From assembly GCA_958352815.1 (NCBI GenBank), contig CATWQA010000016.1, positions 1-43,242 of the forward strand: a DNA stretch of 43,242 nt, written 5' to 3'. A program made the translations under genes and the position numbers. Each line of letters begins with the position of its first letter. Position 1 is the stretch's first letter. This stretch comes from an uncultured Eubacteriales bacterium. Its GTDB lineage: Bacteria; Bacillota; Clostridia; Monoglobales; Monoglobaceae. The notes under the pieces are model-generated. The model had not been told where the DNA came from and ran no database searches. It saw only the letters and a program-made list of their open reading frames with translations. This document shows positions 32,306-41,430 of the stretch, one piece after another.

Positions 32306-34059
32306 ACCTCTTCCTCCCTCTCTATAAGCTTCGGAGTGACGTACACAGTGTTGTTGCGCTCGTAGATAACAAAGCCCGGCTTTGAGCCGTTAGGCTTTTT
32401 AACGTTTTTAACCTGTGTGTAGTCAACCGGAACCTGAGCTGAATTTTTCGCCTTGCTGTAATATGCTGCAAGCTGCGCCGCTTCAAGGATTGTGGCGTCG
32501 GGAGCTGTCCCTGTTCCGTTTGTCCTGATAAGGGTATGGGAGCCCGGGATTTCCTTGGTGTGGAGCCAAATATCGGTTGAATATGACATTCTTATCGTAA
32601 GCTCATCGTTCTGCTTATTATTCCTGCCCACCAAGATTTCATATCCGTCAGAGGAGAGAAACCTCATGGGCTTTGACTTTTGGGACTTCTTCTTACTCTT
32701 CCTGATTGAAGCGGGGGTTTTAGGCAAATATCCCTGCTCTCTGAGCTCCTCCTTTATATCGGACAAGTCACCGGGAGTTTCGGATTTTTGAATACTGTCA
32801 AGAACGGTCTCCAAATACTTCAACTCCTCCTCCGCCTCACCAATCTGCTCCAATGCGTACTTTTCGGTAACCTTCGCCTTATTATACCTCTTGTAAAATT
32901 TTTGGGCGTTTTGTGACGGGGAAAGGCTCGGGTCAAGACGGATCGTCATTTCTGAATTGTTATCGTAAAAATTCTCAACCACGACCTTATCCATGCCGTA
33001 CTTAACCTTATACATGTTGGCGGTGAGCAGGTCTCCGCTGATTTTATACTTCTCCCGATTTTTGGACTTCTCCAAATTCTCTCTGTGCATTGCCAGCTTT
33101 TTGGAGCACCTGTCAATATTATTCTGAACCAGCTTCAGAATATTTGCGCTCTTTTGGCGCATTCTCTCCTGTGCAGAGCGGGTCAGATAATAACTGTCAA
33201 TAACCTGAGAAATCGATGGAGACTGCTTTAAGCTGTATGCCCCCTCATACTGGGTAAGCTCCGTGCAGGAAAACGCCATGGGCTTCCTGTCTGCGTCAAC
33301 GGCAAGGCATGGACTGTAATTATTCTCCAGCATATCCGTAATAAACGAGTCAAGAAACGTAACAAATTTCGCCTGGTCAACCTCACCCTTGGTGATTTTG
33401 GTATGCCCGCTGAACCTATGCACAATTTCTCTTGCAATCAGCGGGCTCATGCCCATAATTTGGCTCAGCAGATACTTATCAATCAGAATATCATCGTCCT
33501 GCCTGGCAAAGCCGTTCATAAAGTCAACCATGTCAAACTTTTCGGGGGACAGCTTATCCTGTGAGGGAGGCAGCTCGTAGATAAATCCCGGCAGAATTTG
33601 CCTGACCGCACTGACCGTGAAGTCAACGTGCTTGGCGCTGTCAAGAATTTTATTGTTTTCATCGATAAAGATTATGTTGCTGTGCCGACCCATAATCTCT
33701 GATACAATCGAATTTGTTTCAAGGTCGCCCAGCTCGTTATGGCATTCAACGTCTATCCTTATTATTCGATCAAAATCAATCTGCTTTACCGCAGTTATTT
33801 TACCGCCGCACAGGTGCTTGCGCATCAGCATACACAGCATAGGCGGCGTCATGGGGTTTTCCCGCTTTGAGGTCGTAAGATGAACCCTTGCGTTTGACGC
33901 GCTGGCAGACAAAAGCAGCCGATAATTGCCGCTGAAGGTTCTTATAGTCATAACAACCTCGTCGCTCTCCGGCTGATATATTTTATCAATTTTTCCGCCC
34001 AGAATTTTTTCGCTTAGTTCATGGACAACACTGTGTGTAACAAAACCATCGTAGGACAT
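32302..34059 (-). CDS. rqcH: RqcH/NEMF-type ribosome quality control factor (NFACT protein, formerly fibronectin-binding A-like)
   Basis: The 585-residue protein has the NFACT-N domain, a helical coiled-coil middle (about 290-440) and the NFACT-R domain (about 465-560) with the signature WLHTKEIPGSHTLIRT. The catalytic Asp97-Arg98 pair required for alanine tailing in Bacillus RqcH is present at exactly 97-98 (IDFDRII). It binds stalled 50S subunits with peptidyl-tRNA and promotes C-terminal alanine tails that mark the chain for degradation. A ribosome site AAGGAG precedes the ATG. It follows metK by 53 bases containing a hairpin. Confidence 0.93.
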   Translation of the reverse strand: MSYDGFVTHSVVHELSEKILGGKIDKIYQPESDEVVMTIRTFSGNYRLLLSASASNARVHLTTSKRENPMTPPMLCMLMRKHLCGGKITAVKQIDFDRIIRIDVECHNELGDLETNSIVSEIMGRHSNIIFIDENNKILDSAKHVDFTVSAVRQILPGFIYELPPSQDKLSPEKFDMVDFMNGFARQDDDILIDKYLLSQIMGMSPLIAREIVHRFSGHTKITKGEVDQAKFVTFLDSFITDMLENNYSPCLAVDADRKPMAFSCTELTQYEGAYSLKQSPSISQVIDSYYLTRSAQERMRQKSANILKLVQNNIDRCSKKLAMHRENLEKSKNREKYKISGDLLTANMYKVKYGMDKVVVENFYDNNSEMTIRLDPSLSPSQNAQKFYKRYNKAKVTEKYALEQIGEAEEELKYLETVLDSIQKSETPGDLSDIKEELREQGYLPKTPASIRKSKKKSQKSKPMRFLSSDGYEILVGRNNKQNDELTIRMSYSTDIWLHTKEIPGSHTLIRTNGTGTAPDATILEAAQLAAYYSKAKNSAQVPVDYTQVKNVKKPNGSKPGFVIYERNNTVYVTPKLIEREEEV

Positions 34060-34081
34060 ATTTTACTCCTTCATATACAAC

Positions 34082-34106
34082 AGGGAAGCAGGTTTGCTGC
34101 TTCCCT
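34082..34106 (-). terminator. Hairpin between metK and rqcH
   Basis: AGGGAAGCAG (34082-34091) pairs perfectly with CTGCTTCCCT (34097-34106). The minus strand downstream lacks a strong T-run, so it is a weak or partial terminator, or a processing site. Confidence 0.5.
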
Positions 34107-34112
34107 AAAAAT

Positions 34113-35261
34113 TTACGCTTTTTTAAGCTCCTCTGCTTTATCGGTTCTCTCCCAAGGCAAGTCTAAATCGTTCCTGCCAAAGTGACCGTATGCCGCAGTT
34201 TGCTTATATATAGGACGCTGCAAGTCCAATGTCTTTATTATACCGCCCGGGGACAGGTCAAACACCTTCATGATTTTTTCGGAGATTTCCTCATCGCTAA
34301 TCACGCCTGTACCTCTGGTGTCAACCCTGACAGATACGGGCTTGCTGACGCCGATAGCGTAGGCAAGCTGAATTTCGCAGGCGTCCGCCAGACCTGCGGC
34401 AACAACATTTTTCGCTACATACCTTGCGGCATAAGCGGCGCTTCTGTCAACCTTTGTGGGATCCTTGCCGGAAAAGGCTCCGCCGCCGTGGCTTGCATAT
34501 CCGCCGTAGGTGTCCACAATTATCTTTCTTCCTGTGTGGCCGCTGTCGCCCTGGGGGCCGCCCACAACAAATCTGCCTGTGGGGTTAATATATATTGTCG
34601 TGTCCTCATCCTTCAGGTCGTCCCCTATAATCGGGTCGATAACATACTTCTTGATGTCCTCTCTGAGACGCTCCTGAGACACCGCCTCATTATGCTGTGT
34701 GGACACAACTATAGCGTCAACCCTCTTAAAGGAACCGTCCTCGTTATACTCAACTGTTACCTGTGCCTTACCGTCGGGTCTTAAATAGTTCAAAACATTA
34801 TTTTTACGCACTGTGGTGAGCTGACGGGTCAGCTTATGAGAGAGGTAAATAGGCATTGGCATATACTCATCGGTCTCGTTGCAGGCAAAACCGAACATCA
34901 TGCCCTGGTCGCCGGCTCCTATTCCGTCACCGTCATCATCAACGCCCATGGAAATATCGCCGGACTGCTCGTCAAGAGCCACAAGCACGGCGCAGGTATC
35001 GCAGTCAAAGCCGTACTTTGCCCTGTCGTAACCAACCTCACGCACGGTTTCACGCACAATCCCCTTTATGTCCACATAAGTCTCGGTTGTGATCTCTCCC
35101 ACAACCAAAACCAAGCCCGTTGTAACCGTAACCTCAACGGCAACACGAGCCTTGGGGTCCTTTTCAAGAATTGCGTCCAAAATCGCGTCTGAAATCAAAT
35201 CGGAAATCTTATCGGGATGTCCCTCTGTTACCGATTCCGAAGTAAATAGCCTCTTATACAT
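34113..35261 (-). CDS. metK: S-adenosylmethionine synthetase
   Basis: The 382-residue enzyme forms SAM from ATP and methionine. It opens with FTSESVTEGHPDKISD (His15 and Asp17 at the active site), and has GAGDQGMMFGFA and GGGAFSGKDPTKVDRSAAY, the family's ATP and methionine signatures. The length is standard. The start lies inside the tmk 3' end (8-base overlap) with an excellent AAAGGAG site. There is therefore no leader for a SAM riboswitch here, and expression must depend on the upstream tmk/ara promoter or an internal one. Confidence 0.98.
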   Translation of the reverse strand: MYKRLFTSESVTEGHPDKISDLISDAILDAILEKDPKARVAVEVTVTTGLVLVVGEITTETYVDIKGIVRETVREVGYDRAKYGFDCDTCAVLVALDEQSGDISMGVDDDGDGIGAGDQGMMFGFACNETDEYMPMPIYLSHKLTRQLTTVRKNNVLNYLRPDGKAQVTVEYNEDGSFKRVDAIVVSTQHNEAVSQERLREDIKKYVIDPIIGDDLKDEDTTIYINPTGRFVVGGPQGDSGHTGRKIIVDTYGGYASHGGGAFSGKDPTKVDRSAAYAARYVAKNVVAAGLADACEIQLAYAIGVSKPVSVRVDTRGTGVISDEEISEKIMKVFDLSPGGIIKTLDLQRPIYKQTAAYGHFGRNDLDLPWERTDKAEELKKA

Positions 35262-35877
35262 ATTTCAATATCTCCTTTGTAACACTTTCCATGCTTCCGT
35301 TAGCATTTATTATAATAATATTATGGTCATAATTTCTTTTAACAATATCAAACACTTCCAAAAAGCCGCGTCTGATATTGCTCATTTGCTCAATGCTCTT
35401 TTCATATATTTCCACATTGTCTCTTGCTAAACTTATTCTCTCCTTGCAGGTTGACGGGTTTACGTCAAGAAAAATGCAAACATCCGGCTTAATCAATGAA
35501 GGGCAATTTAGGTTCAGGCTTTCAACCCAGCCAAAGTCACAGCCGCTGTTTTTACCCTGATACGCCATTGAGGAATAATAATACCTGTCACACAAAACCG
35601 TGTACCCCTCGTCAAGGTATTTTTTAACTCCATGCTCCGGGTGGGTAATATGCTCAATCCTGTCCGCCAGAAACAAGGCCGCCTGCAGGTATATGTCGCT
35701 GCTGCCGCTTTCGCTGCCCGACAGTATTCTTCTTAAATATCTGCCCGTTTCATAATCAGTGGGCTCTGCGGTGACATGAACCTTTTCGCCTCTCTCCCGA
35801 AGCTGCTCCGCCACCAAATTAATCTGGGAGGTCTTGCCGCTGCCGTCAATACCCTCAAACACTATAAACTTTCCCAT
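35254..35877 (-). CDS. tmk: Thymidylate kinase
   Basis: The 207-residue enzyme phosphorylates dTMP to dTDP. The P-loop FEGIDGSGKT is at 7-16, the DRY motif in CDRYYYSSMAYQG is in the middle, and a lid region CKERISLARDN follows. Firmicutes often carry tmk near holB; here it lies 13 bases after araD and overlaps metK by 8 bases. The ribosome site is AGGTGG. Confidence 0.95.
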   Translation of the reverse strand: MGKFIVFEGIDGSGKTSQINLVAEQLRERGEKVHVTAEPTDYETGRYLRRILSGSESGSSDIYLQAALFLADRIEHITHPEHGVKKYLDEGYTVLCDRYYYSSMAYQGKNSGCDFGWVESLNLNCPSLIKPDVCIFLDVNPSTCKERISLARDNVEIYEKSIEQMSNIRRGFLEVFDIVKRNYDHNIIIINANGSMESVTKEILKYV

Positions 35878-35890
35878 AGCGCCACCTGCG

Positions 35891-36592
35891 TCAATTATCC
35901 TGTCCGTAATACGCGTTTTCGCCGTGCTTCCTGTAATAATGCTTATCCAGAATATACTTACTCATGCGCGACACGTTGGGGTTAATAATCTCGCATCTGT
36001 ACGCCATTTTTGCAACCTCCTCAAGGACAACCGCATTATGTACCGCATTAGCGGGGTCAGTGCCCCAGGTAAAGGGAGCGTGGTTAAACACAACAACGCC
36101 GGGAACCGAGTTTGGATCCTTGCCGCTTTGCTCAAAGGTTTCCACGATCACCTTGCCGGTGCTCAGTTCATAGTTATATTCAATTTCACGGTTTGTCAGA
36201 GCTCTCGTGCAGGGAATGTCCCCGTAAAAATAATCCGCGTGAGTTGTTCCGTACGCAGTAATATCTCTGCCCGCCTGCGCCCAGGAGGTTCCGTAGGACG
36301 AGTGGGTATGCACAACGCCGCCTATATCCTTAAAACTCCTGTAGAGCTCCAGGTGTGTCGGCGTGTCGGAGGAGGGCTTTAGGCTACCCTCAACAGTCTC
36401 CCCCGAATTTAAGTCTACAACAACCATATCCTCGGGCTTCATTTCATCATACTCAACGCCTGAGGGCTTAATCACAACCAAGCCCTTATCTCTGTCAATA
36501 CCCGAAACGTTTCCCCATGTAAAGGTTACCAATCCGTATTTGGGCAGAAGCATGTTCGCTTCATACACCCTATTCTTTAATTCTTCCAACAT
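35891..36592 (-). CDS. araD: L-ribulose-5-phosphate 4-epimerase
   Basis: The 233-residue class II aldolase-fold enzyme converts L-ribulose-5-phosphate to D-xylulose-5-phosphate. The zinc ligands His95, His97 and His171 fall at the same positions as in E. coli AraD (VVHTHSSYG, VVFNHAPF), and Asp76 in SSDTPTHLELY is also in place. It follows araB by 30 bases, so the pair forms the last two steps of L-arabinose catabolism. An AGAGG site precedes the ATG. Confidence 0.96.
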   Translation of the reverse strand: MLEELKNRVYEANMLLPKYGLVTFTWGNVSGIDRDKGLVVIKPSGVEYDEMKPEDMVVVDLNSGETVEGSLKPSSDTPTHLELYRSFKDIGGVVHTHSSYGTSWAQAGRDITAYGTTHADYFYGDIPCTRALTNREIEYNYELSTGKVIVETFEQSGKDPNSVPGVVVFNHAPFTWGTDPANAVHNAVVLEEVAKMAYRCEIINPNVSRMSKYILDKHYYRKHGENAYYGQDN

Positions 36593-36622
36593 TTGCTAAT
36601 CCTCTTTCTTCTAACTTATCCT

Positions 36623-38296
36623 TTAGGCCTTTACCTGCTTCTTTATATCTTTCAGACGCTTCATAACATCGTTTTCGCCTCTGCCGAAATAATCGTGCAG
36701 GGTCTTATACTCCTCATAGAGCTTGTTGTATATCTCTACATTCTCGGGAATGGGCTTATAGTAATGAGCTTTAACCTTGCCCATACGCTCTGCGCACTCC
36801 TCGATTGTGTCATAGCCGCCCTTTTCACTTCCCGCCGCAACAGCGCCGAACATTGCGGAGCCGAGAGCCGGAACCTGAGCAGACTCAGCTATTCTGATGT
36901 TCATGTTGGTAACATCTGCATATATCTGCATCATAAAAGCGTCTTTCTGAGCAATTCCTCCTGCGGCATACAGCTCGGTAATGGGAACACCGTTTTCCTT
37001 AAAGGTTTCAATAATCATTCTCTTGCCGTAGGCAGTCGCCTCAATAAGAGCCCTGTATATCTCTTCCGGTCTTGTTTGGAGATTTAAGCCCAGCAGCACG
37101 CCTGTCAGATCAACGTCAACCAGCACGCTGCGGTTTCCGTTCCACCAGTCAAGAGCCAGCAAGCCGCTTTCACCGGGCTTCTGCTCATCAGCCTTGGTTC
37201 TGAGCAGCTGATGTATATTCATGCCCAGCGCCTTTGCCTCTCTGTAATAGCTTTCGGGAACGCAGGTCTTAACGAACCAGTCAAAGTGGTCGCCGACGCA
37301 GGACTGCCCCGCCTCATAGCCCAGATAACCGGGAATAATTCCGTCCTCAACAACGCCGCACATACCGGGAACGATTTTTTCTTCTTTGCCTAAAAGCACA
37401 TCGCATGTAGACGTGCCTATAATCATAAGCATTTTTTCGGGGGTCGTCACTCCCACGGCAGGCAAAGCCACGTGAGCGTCAACATTGCCCACGGCAACAG
37501 CCGTGCCCGGCTTCAATCCCGTAAGTTTTGCCGCGCTCTCGCTTATCTCTCCCGCCTTTGAGCCGATTGGGGAGATCTCACAGCCGATCTTTTCCTCAAC
37601 AAAGTTCTCAAGCTTAGGGTGAAGGGACTTAAAAAACTCCTTTGACGGGAAGCCGTCCTTCTTGCTCCACAGAGCCTTATAGCCCGCCGTGCAGCTGTTT
37701 CTGGTCTCAACACCCGTAAGCTGCCATATTATCCAGTCAGACGCCTCCACAAATTTATCCATAGCGTCGTAAATCTCGGGGGCTTCCTCCGCTATCTGCC
37801 AAGCCTTCGGTATCATCCACTCGGAGGAAATTTTTCCGCCGTATCTCGGCAGGAAGTTATTATCCGAGCTTGCCGCAATCTCGTTGAGCTTGTTCGCATG
37901 CTTCTGCGCCGCATGATGCTTCCACAGCTTAACATAGGCGTGGGGATTTGACTTATACTCATCTAAGAAGCACAGAGGCGTTCCGTCAGCCTTTACGGGC
38001 AAAACGGTACACGCTGTAAAATCAATTCCGATACCGATTACGTCGGCAGGGTCAACGCCGCCCTCCTCAAGAACGGCAGGCACTGTGGTCTTAAGCACGT
38101 CAATATAATCCTGAGGGTGCTGCAACGCCCAGTCAACCCCGAGCTTTGTTTCCCCGTCCGGGAGGTATTCATACATAACAGCGTGAGGATACTCCAGTAT
38201 AGACGTGGCAATTTCCTTTCCGTTTTCAACATCTACCAAAACGGCTCTGCCCGACAGGGAACCGTAATCTATTCCGATTGAATATTTCTTAGCCAT
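36623..38296 (-). CDS. araB: Ribulokinase
   Basis: The 557-residue FGGY-family kinase phosphorylates L-ribulose with ATP. The N-terminal sugar-kinase phosphate loop YSIGIDYGSLSGRAVLVDV is typical of AraB, and the second domain has the AAGGIAQKDAFMMQIYADV ATP-binding signature. The length matches AraB (about 560) and is longer than glycerol or xylulose kinases. A strong AAGGAG site precedes the ATG and a promoter at 38330-38358 drives it. The isomerase gene araA is not in the window. Confidence 0.95.
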   Translation of the reverse strand: MAKKYSIGIDYGSLSGRAVLVDVENGKEIATSILEYPHAVMYEYLPDGETKLGVDWALQHPQDYIDVLKTTVPAVLEEGGVDPADVIGIGIDFTACTVLPVKADGTPLCFLDEYKSNPHAYVKLWKHHAAQKHANKLNEIAASSDNNFLPRYGGKISSEWMIPKAWQIAEEAPEIYDAMDKFVEASDWIIWQLTGVETRNSCTAGYKALWSKKDGFPSKEFFKSLHPKLENFVEEKIGCEISPIGSKAGEISESAAKLTGLKPGTAVAVGNVDAHVALPAVGVTTPEKMLMIIGTSTCDVLLGKEEKIVPGMCGVVEDGIIPGYLGYEAGQSCVGDHFDWFVKTCVPESYYREAKALGMNIHQLLRTKADEQKPGESGLLALDWWNGNRSVLVDVDLTGVLLGLNLQTRPEEIYRALIEATAYGKRMIIETFKENGVPITELYAAGGIAQKDAFMMQIYADVTNMNIRIAESAQVPALGSAMFGAVAAGSEKGGYDTIEECAERMGKVKAHYYKPIPENVEIYNKLYEEYKTLHDYFGRGENDVMKRLKDIKKQVKA

Positions 38297-38329
38297 TACA
38301 ACATCTCCTTATTTTAACACACTACAAAC

Positions 38330-38358
38330 ATTATATATAAAACCACAGCGTAAATCAA
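38330..38358 (-). promoter_or_regulatory. Promoter of the araB-araD-tmk-metK run
   Basis: On the minus strand TTGATT (38353-38358), 17 bases, perfect TATAAT (38330-38335). It begins 11 bases after the cca stop codon. Confidence 0.75.
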
Positions 38359-38369
38359 GTATAAAACGC

Positions 38370-39722
38370 TTAAAAATTAGAAATTATATATTTTATTATT
38401 TCGTATTTCTCATTTTTCAGGTTTTCGTTTATAACCTCGTCAACCGTCTTGTTTAAAATAACGCCCACATCTCGCCCCGAGAACCCCAGAGCAATAACGT
38501 CATTTCCGTCTATGGCAAGATTTTTTATGCTGAAGCACTCGTCCTCCGCAATAATCTCATTGAGCAGCCCCTCAACCTCATCGAGCTGTTTAAGCCGCTC
38601 TCTCCGACAGAGCAAAGACTGCGCCGCCGCATCGGCTCTTTTGACTGTTATGAGCTTCCGCAAAATCTCCTCGCCAAACTTGTTGAGCCGTCTTTTTATT
38701 ATCCGCCTTGAGGGCTGAATATCAATCCCGTGGTTCTTAACCAGCAGTGCGACTGTATGGCGCAGCTCCTTATCAGACTTTAACCTTGCCAAAACCTCTC
38801 TTGCCGATTGCTCCGAAATCTTCTCGTGGGAGTAAAAGTGGTCAATAATCTCACCGTTATCTTTTCGCTCCGCCGAGTGGGTTTGGGGCTTTCCCATATC
38901 GTGGAAAAGCATTGTAAAGCGCAAATTAGCTTCCTCGGGCACGGCTGAAAGACTGTGTAAAGTGTGCTCCCATACATCATAGCAATGGTACGGGTTGTTC
39001 TGAGGAAAGTCAAACATAGGCTTAAGCTCCGGAATTATTTCGGCAAAAACCTCTCTAAATTCCCTCAAAACACTTTCAGCTTCCCTGCCGCACAGAGCTT
39101 GCTTCAGCTCGGAGAAAACCCTCTCTGCCGATATGTTTTTAAGCAGCCCCTTGCATCTTTTCATTGCCAGAGCCGTTTCAGGCTCAACAGAAAAGCCCAG
39201 CACAGCCGCAAACCTCAGACCTCTTAAAATCCTCAGCCCGTCCTCCTTAAACCGCAGCTCGGGATTGCCCACACAGCGGATAACTCGGTTCTCAATATCC
39301 CGGGCTCCGCCGAACAAGTCAATAAGCCTATTATTTTTGCAGTCATACGCCATGGCGTTGACCGTGAAATCCCGCCTAGACAAGTCCTCTTTGACATCGC
39401 TGACAAACTCCACAAAGTCAGGGTGCCTGTTATCACTGTAGCCCCCCTCTGTTCTAAAGGTAGTCACCTCATAGGGCTTGCCCTCGATTATAACCGAAAC
39501 CGTTCCGTGCTCAATTCCCGTTTCAATAACCGCATAATCGGGAAAAGCATTTTTTGTCTCGCAGGCAGTCGCCGAGGTGGTAATATCCCAGTCCTTGGGC
39601 TCTGTTCCCAAAAGACTGTCTCTGACGCAGCCGCCCACGGCATACGCCGAAAAACCTCGGTCGTTCAGCCTTTCAACAACTGCTTGCACCTGCGGCGGGA
39701 CGGATATATTAAAATCCGTCAT
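38370..39722 (-). CDS. cca: CCA tRNA nucleotidyltransferase with HD domain
   Basis: The 450-residue class II nucleotidyltransferase adds or repairs the tRNA 3' CCA end. The head domain has YAVGGCVRDSLLG and the catalytic DWD of EPKDWDITTS. A neck region with EDGLRILRGLRFAA follows, and a metal-dependent HD domain (LFHDMGKPQTHS) lies behind it. The ATG overlaps the cyclophilin stop as TAATG, indicating coupling. Confidence 0.95.
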   Translation of the reverse strand: MTDFNISVPPQVQAVVERLNDRGFSAYAVGGCVRDSLLGTEPKDWDITTSATACETKNAFPDYAVIETGIEHGTVSVIIEGKPYEVTTFRTEGGYSDNRHPDFVEFVSDVKEDLSRRDFTVNAMAYDCKNNRLIDLFGGARDIENRVIRCVGNPELRFKEDGLRILRGLRFAAVLGFSVEPETALAMKRCKGLLKNISAERVFSELKQALCGREAESVLREFREVFAEIIPELKPMFDFPQNNPYHCYDVWEHTLHSLSAVPEEANLRFTMLFHDMGKPQTHSAERKDNGEIIDHFYSHEKISEQSAREVLARLKSDKELRHTVALLVKNHGIDIQPSRRIIKRRLNKFGEEILRKLITVKRADAAAQSLLCRRERLKQLDEVEGLLNEIIAEDECFSIKNLAIDGNDVIALGFSGRDVGVILNKTVDEVINENLKNEKYEIIKYIISNF

Positions 39723-40222
39723 TAATCCGTAAAGCTCATTCTGCTGATGATAATGGGCGCAACGGGAGTGCCGCCCTCGGGACCTACACGCTTAGTTTCA
39801 AGGAACCTATCAACGCTCTCCATTCCGTCAACAACCATTCCGAATGCCGCATATTGTCCGTCAAGGAAGGCTGCGTCACCGTAGCAAATAAAGAACTGGC
39901 TGCTTGCCGAATTGGGGCTCATGGAACGCGCCATTGAAACCACGCCTCTTGTGTGACTGAGGGTGTTGTCCAAAAATCCGTTTTGCCTGAACTCACCGGG
40001 GATTTTCTCATCGCTGCCGCCTGTGCCGTTGCCCAAAGGGCAGCCGCCCTGCGCCATAAATCCGTCAATAACCCTGTGGAAGGTTAAGCCGTTATAAAAT
40101 CCCTCTCCCACCAGCTTCTTGAAATTTTCAACGGTTTTGGGAGCAAACTGAGGATAAAGCTCTATAGTAAAGGTATCCCCGTTCTTCATCTCAACCAAAA
40201 CCTTATTTGTTTCCTTTGCCAT
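39722..40222 (-). CDS. ppiB: Cyclophilin-type peptidyl-prolyl isomerase
   Basis: The 166-residue cytoplasmic cyclophilin has the family block TFHRVIDGFMAQGG with active-site Arg, the SSQFFICYGDA block and the AFGMVVDGMESVD segment. No signal peptide is present. I chose the ATG at 40222; the frame also reaches a GTG at 40231 whose AAAGG site is too close. It lies 41 bases after the PrsA-like gene and overlaps cca by one base. Confidence 0.94.
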   Translation of the reverse strand: MAKETNKVLVEMKNGDTFTIELYPQFAPKTVENFKKLVGEGFYNGLTFHRVIDGFMAQGGCPLGNGTGGSDEKIPGEFRQNGFLDNTLSHTRGVVSMARSMSPNSASSQFFICYGDAAFLDGQYAAFGMVVDGMESVDRFLETKRVGPEGGTPVAPIIISRMSFTD

Positions 40223-40263
40223 AACTCTCACATACCTTTCCGCAAATATATATATTTTCTAAA

Positions 40264-41343
40264 TTATTCGCTTAAATCCTTGGCTTTGGCGTCGTTAATC
40301 ATGCTGATAACGCCGTTGAAATCCGCCAGCTCCGCTGCATTTTGAGCAACGGTAACCTCTGAATTTTGCCGCCAATAGTTCTGAAGCTCATAAGCTCCGC
40401 AAATACGCTTTATAACATGATAGCCGTAGTCCGACTTAACAACGCCGTCAATCTCGCCAATTTCCAATGCAAACGCTGCGTCCTCAAAATCCTTGACCAT
40501 TTCACCCTCGGGGAATGTATAGCCCGTCTCCTTTTCGCCTGTGTCCTCATTAAACTCTCTCATCAGGCTTAAAAAGTCCTCTCCGCTCTTGGCTCTGGCT
40601 TCAACCTCCTCCGCCACCGCAAGGGCGTCTCCCTTATCGGTGTCATTAAGTATTAAAATATGCTGCACCGACGCGCCCTTGGTTCCCCTGTAGTCATTAA
40701 GAACCTCAGGGTCGCTTATATACTTGCTCGGGTTTGTCTGAAACTCCTCTGCAACATCTTCAAATACGGATATGTTTGTGTATACATTTATATAGTCGTC
40801 CATATTCTTGATGCCTATCATGTTAATGCCCGTGTTAAAGTCTTCCTCGCCCTTGCTGTCAAGAGCCCCTTTAACCAGCTCGGTTGCCTCTTTCTCCGCG
40901 TTTTCAACCGAATAGCCTGACTTCTCCGCCATCTGCCTGAACACCAAATCATTTATAGCGTCATCAATAGCCGCCTCAGTGATTATCTCAGACAGAGGCC
41001 TGCCGTCCTCTCCCGAAGCAGACCAGTCAAACGCCGAAACATCCGCAGATGTGTCCGAGTCGATTTTATACATCCGTATTACCGCGTTGTTATAAATATA
41101 ATACCCGATATGCTCGCTCTTTAATTCCTCACCGTTTACCACCGCTATAACGTCATCGGCAAGGTTCTCCGCCTCAGCCTCTGCCCCTTCATCTTGAGGA
41201 GCCTGCTCCTCAGAAACGCCGCTTTTGGCAGAGGCGTCCTCTTTCAGCTCCCCCGAAACGGCAGCCTTGTTGCCGCCGCATCCGCCGAGCATGACAACCG
41301 ACAAAACCGCCGCCAGGCAGAAAATCAAAATTTTATTTTTCAT
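40264..41343 (-). CDS. prsA: PrsA-like parvulin foldase lipoprotein
   Basis: The 359-residue lipoprotein has lipobox LGGC with Cys22, an acidic linker (about 30-60) rich in Glu and Ala, a SurA/PrsA N-terminal helical chaperone region, and one parvulin rotamase domain (about 225-315) with QHILI, FLSLMREFNEDT, and SDYGYHVIKRI. It helps exported proteins fold at the outer membrane face; the large secreted enzymes here are plausible clients, but that link is inference. GGACGG precedes the ATG. It starts a three-gene run with the cyclophilin and cca. Confidence 0.92.
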   Translation of the reverse strand: MKNKILIFCLAAVLSVVMLGGCGGNKAAVSGELKEDASAKSGVSEEQAPQDEGAEAEAENLADDVIAVVNGEELKSEHIGYYIYNNAVIRMYKIDSDTSADVSAFDWSASGEDGRPLSEIITEAAIDDAINDLVFRQMAEKSGYSVENAEKEATELVKGALDSKGEEDFNTGINMIGIKNMDDYINVYTNISVFEDVAEEFQTNPSKYISDPEVLNDYRGTKGASVQHILILNDTDKGDALAVAEEVEARAKSGEDFLSLMREFNEDTGEKETGYTFPEGEMVKDFEDAAFALEIGEIDGVVKSDYGYHVIKRICGAYELQNYWRQNSEVTVAQNAAELADFNGVISMINDAKAKDLSE

Positions 41344-41379
41344 ATATAAAACCGTCCTTAATCAGTTATAACTTAATTA

Positions 41380-41408
41380 AGTATATTACAAACCGCCGTA
41401 AAAGTCAA
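41380..41408 (-). promoter_or_regulatory. Promoter of prsA-ppiB-cca, bracketed by palindromes
   Basis: On the minus strand TTGACT (41403-41408), 17 bases, TATACT (41380-41385). A 17-base perfect dyad (41408-41424) abuts the -35, and the 12-base palindrome ACTTAATTAAGT (41371-41382) overlaps the -10. Confidence 0.75.
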
Positions 41409-41430
41409 TTAACATAATGTTAATATTGGC

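Noticed and set aside
34182..34784. 200-codon open frame on the plus strand
   Set aside because: It is antisense to metK, whose conserved motifs cover the same bases; composition explains the open frame.
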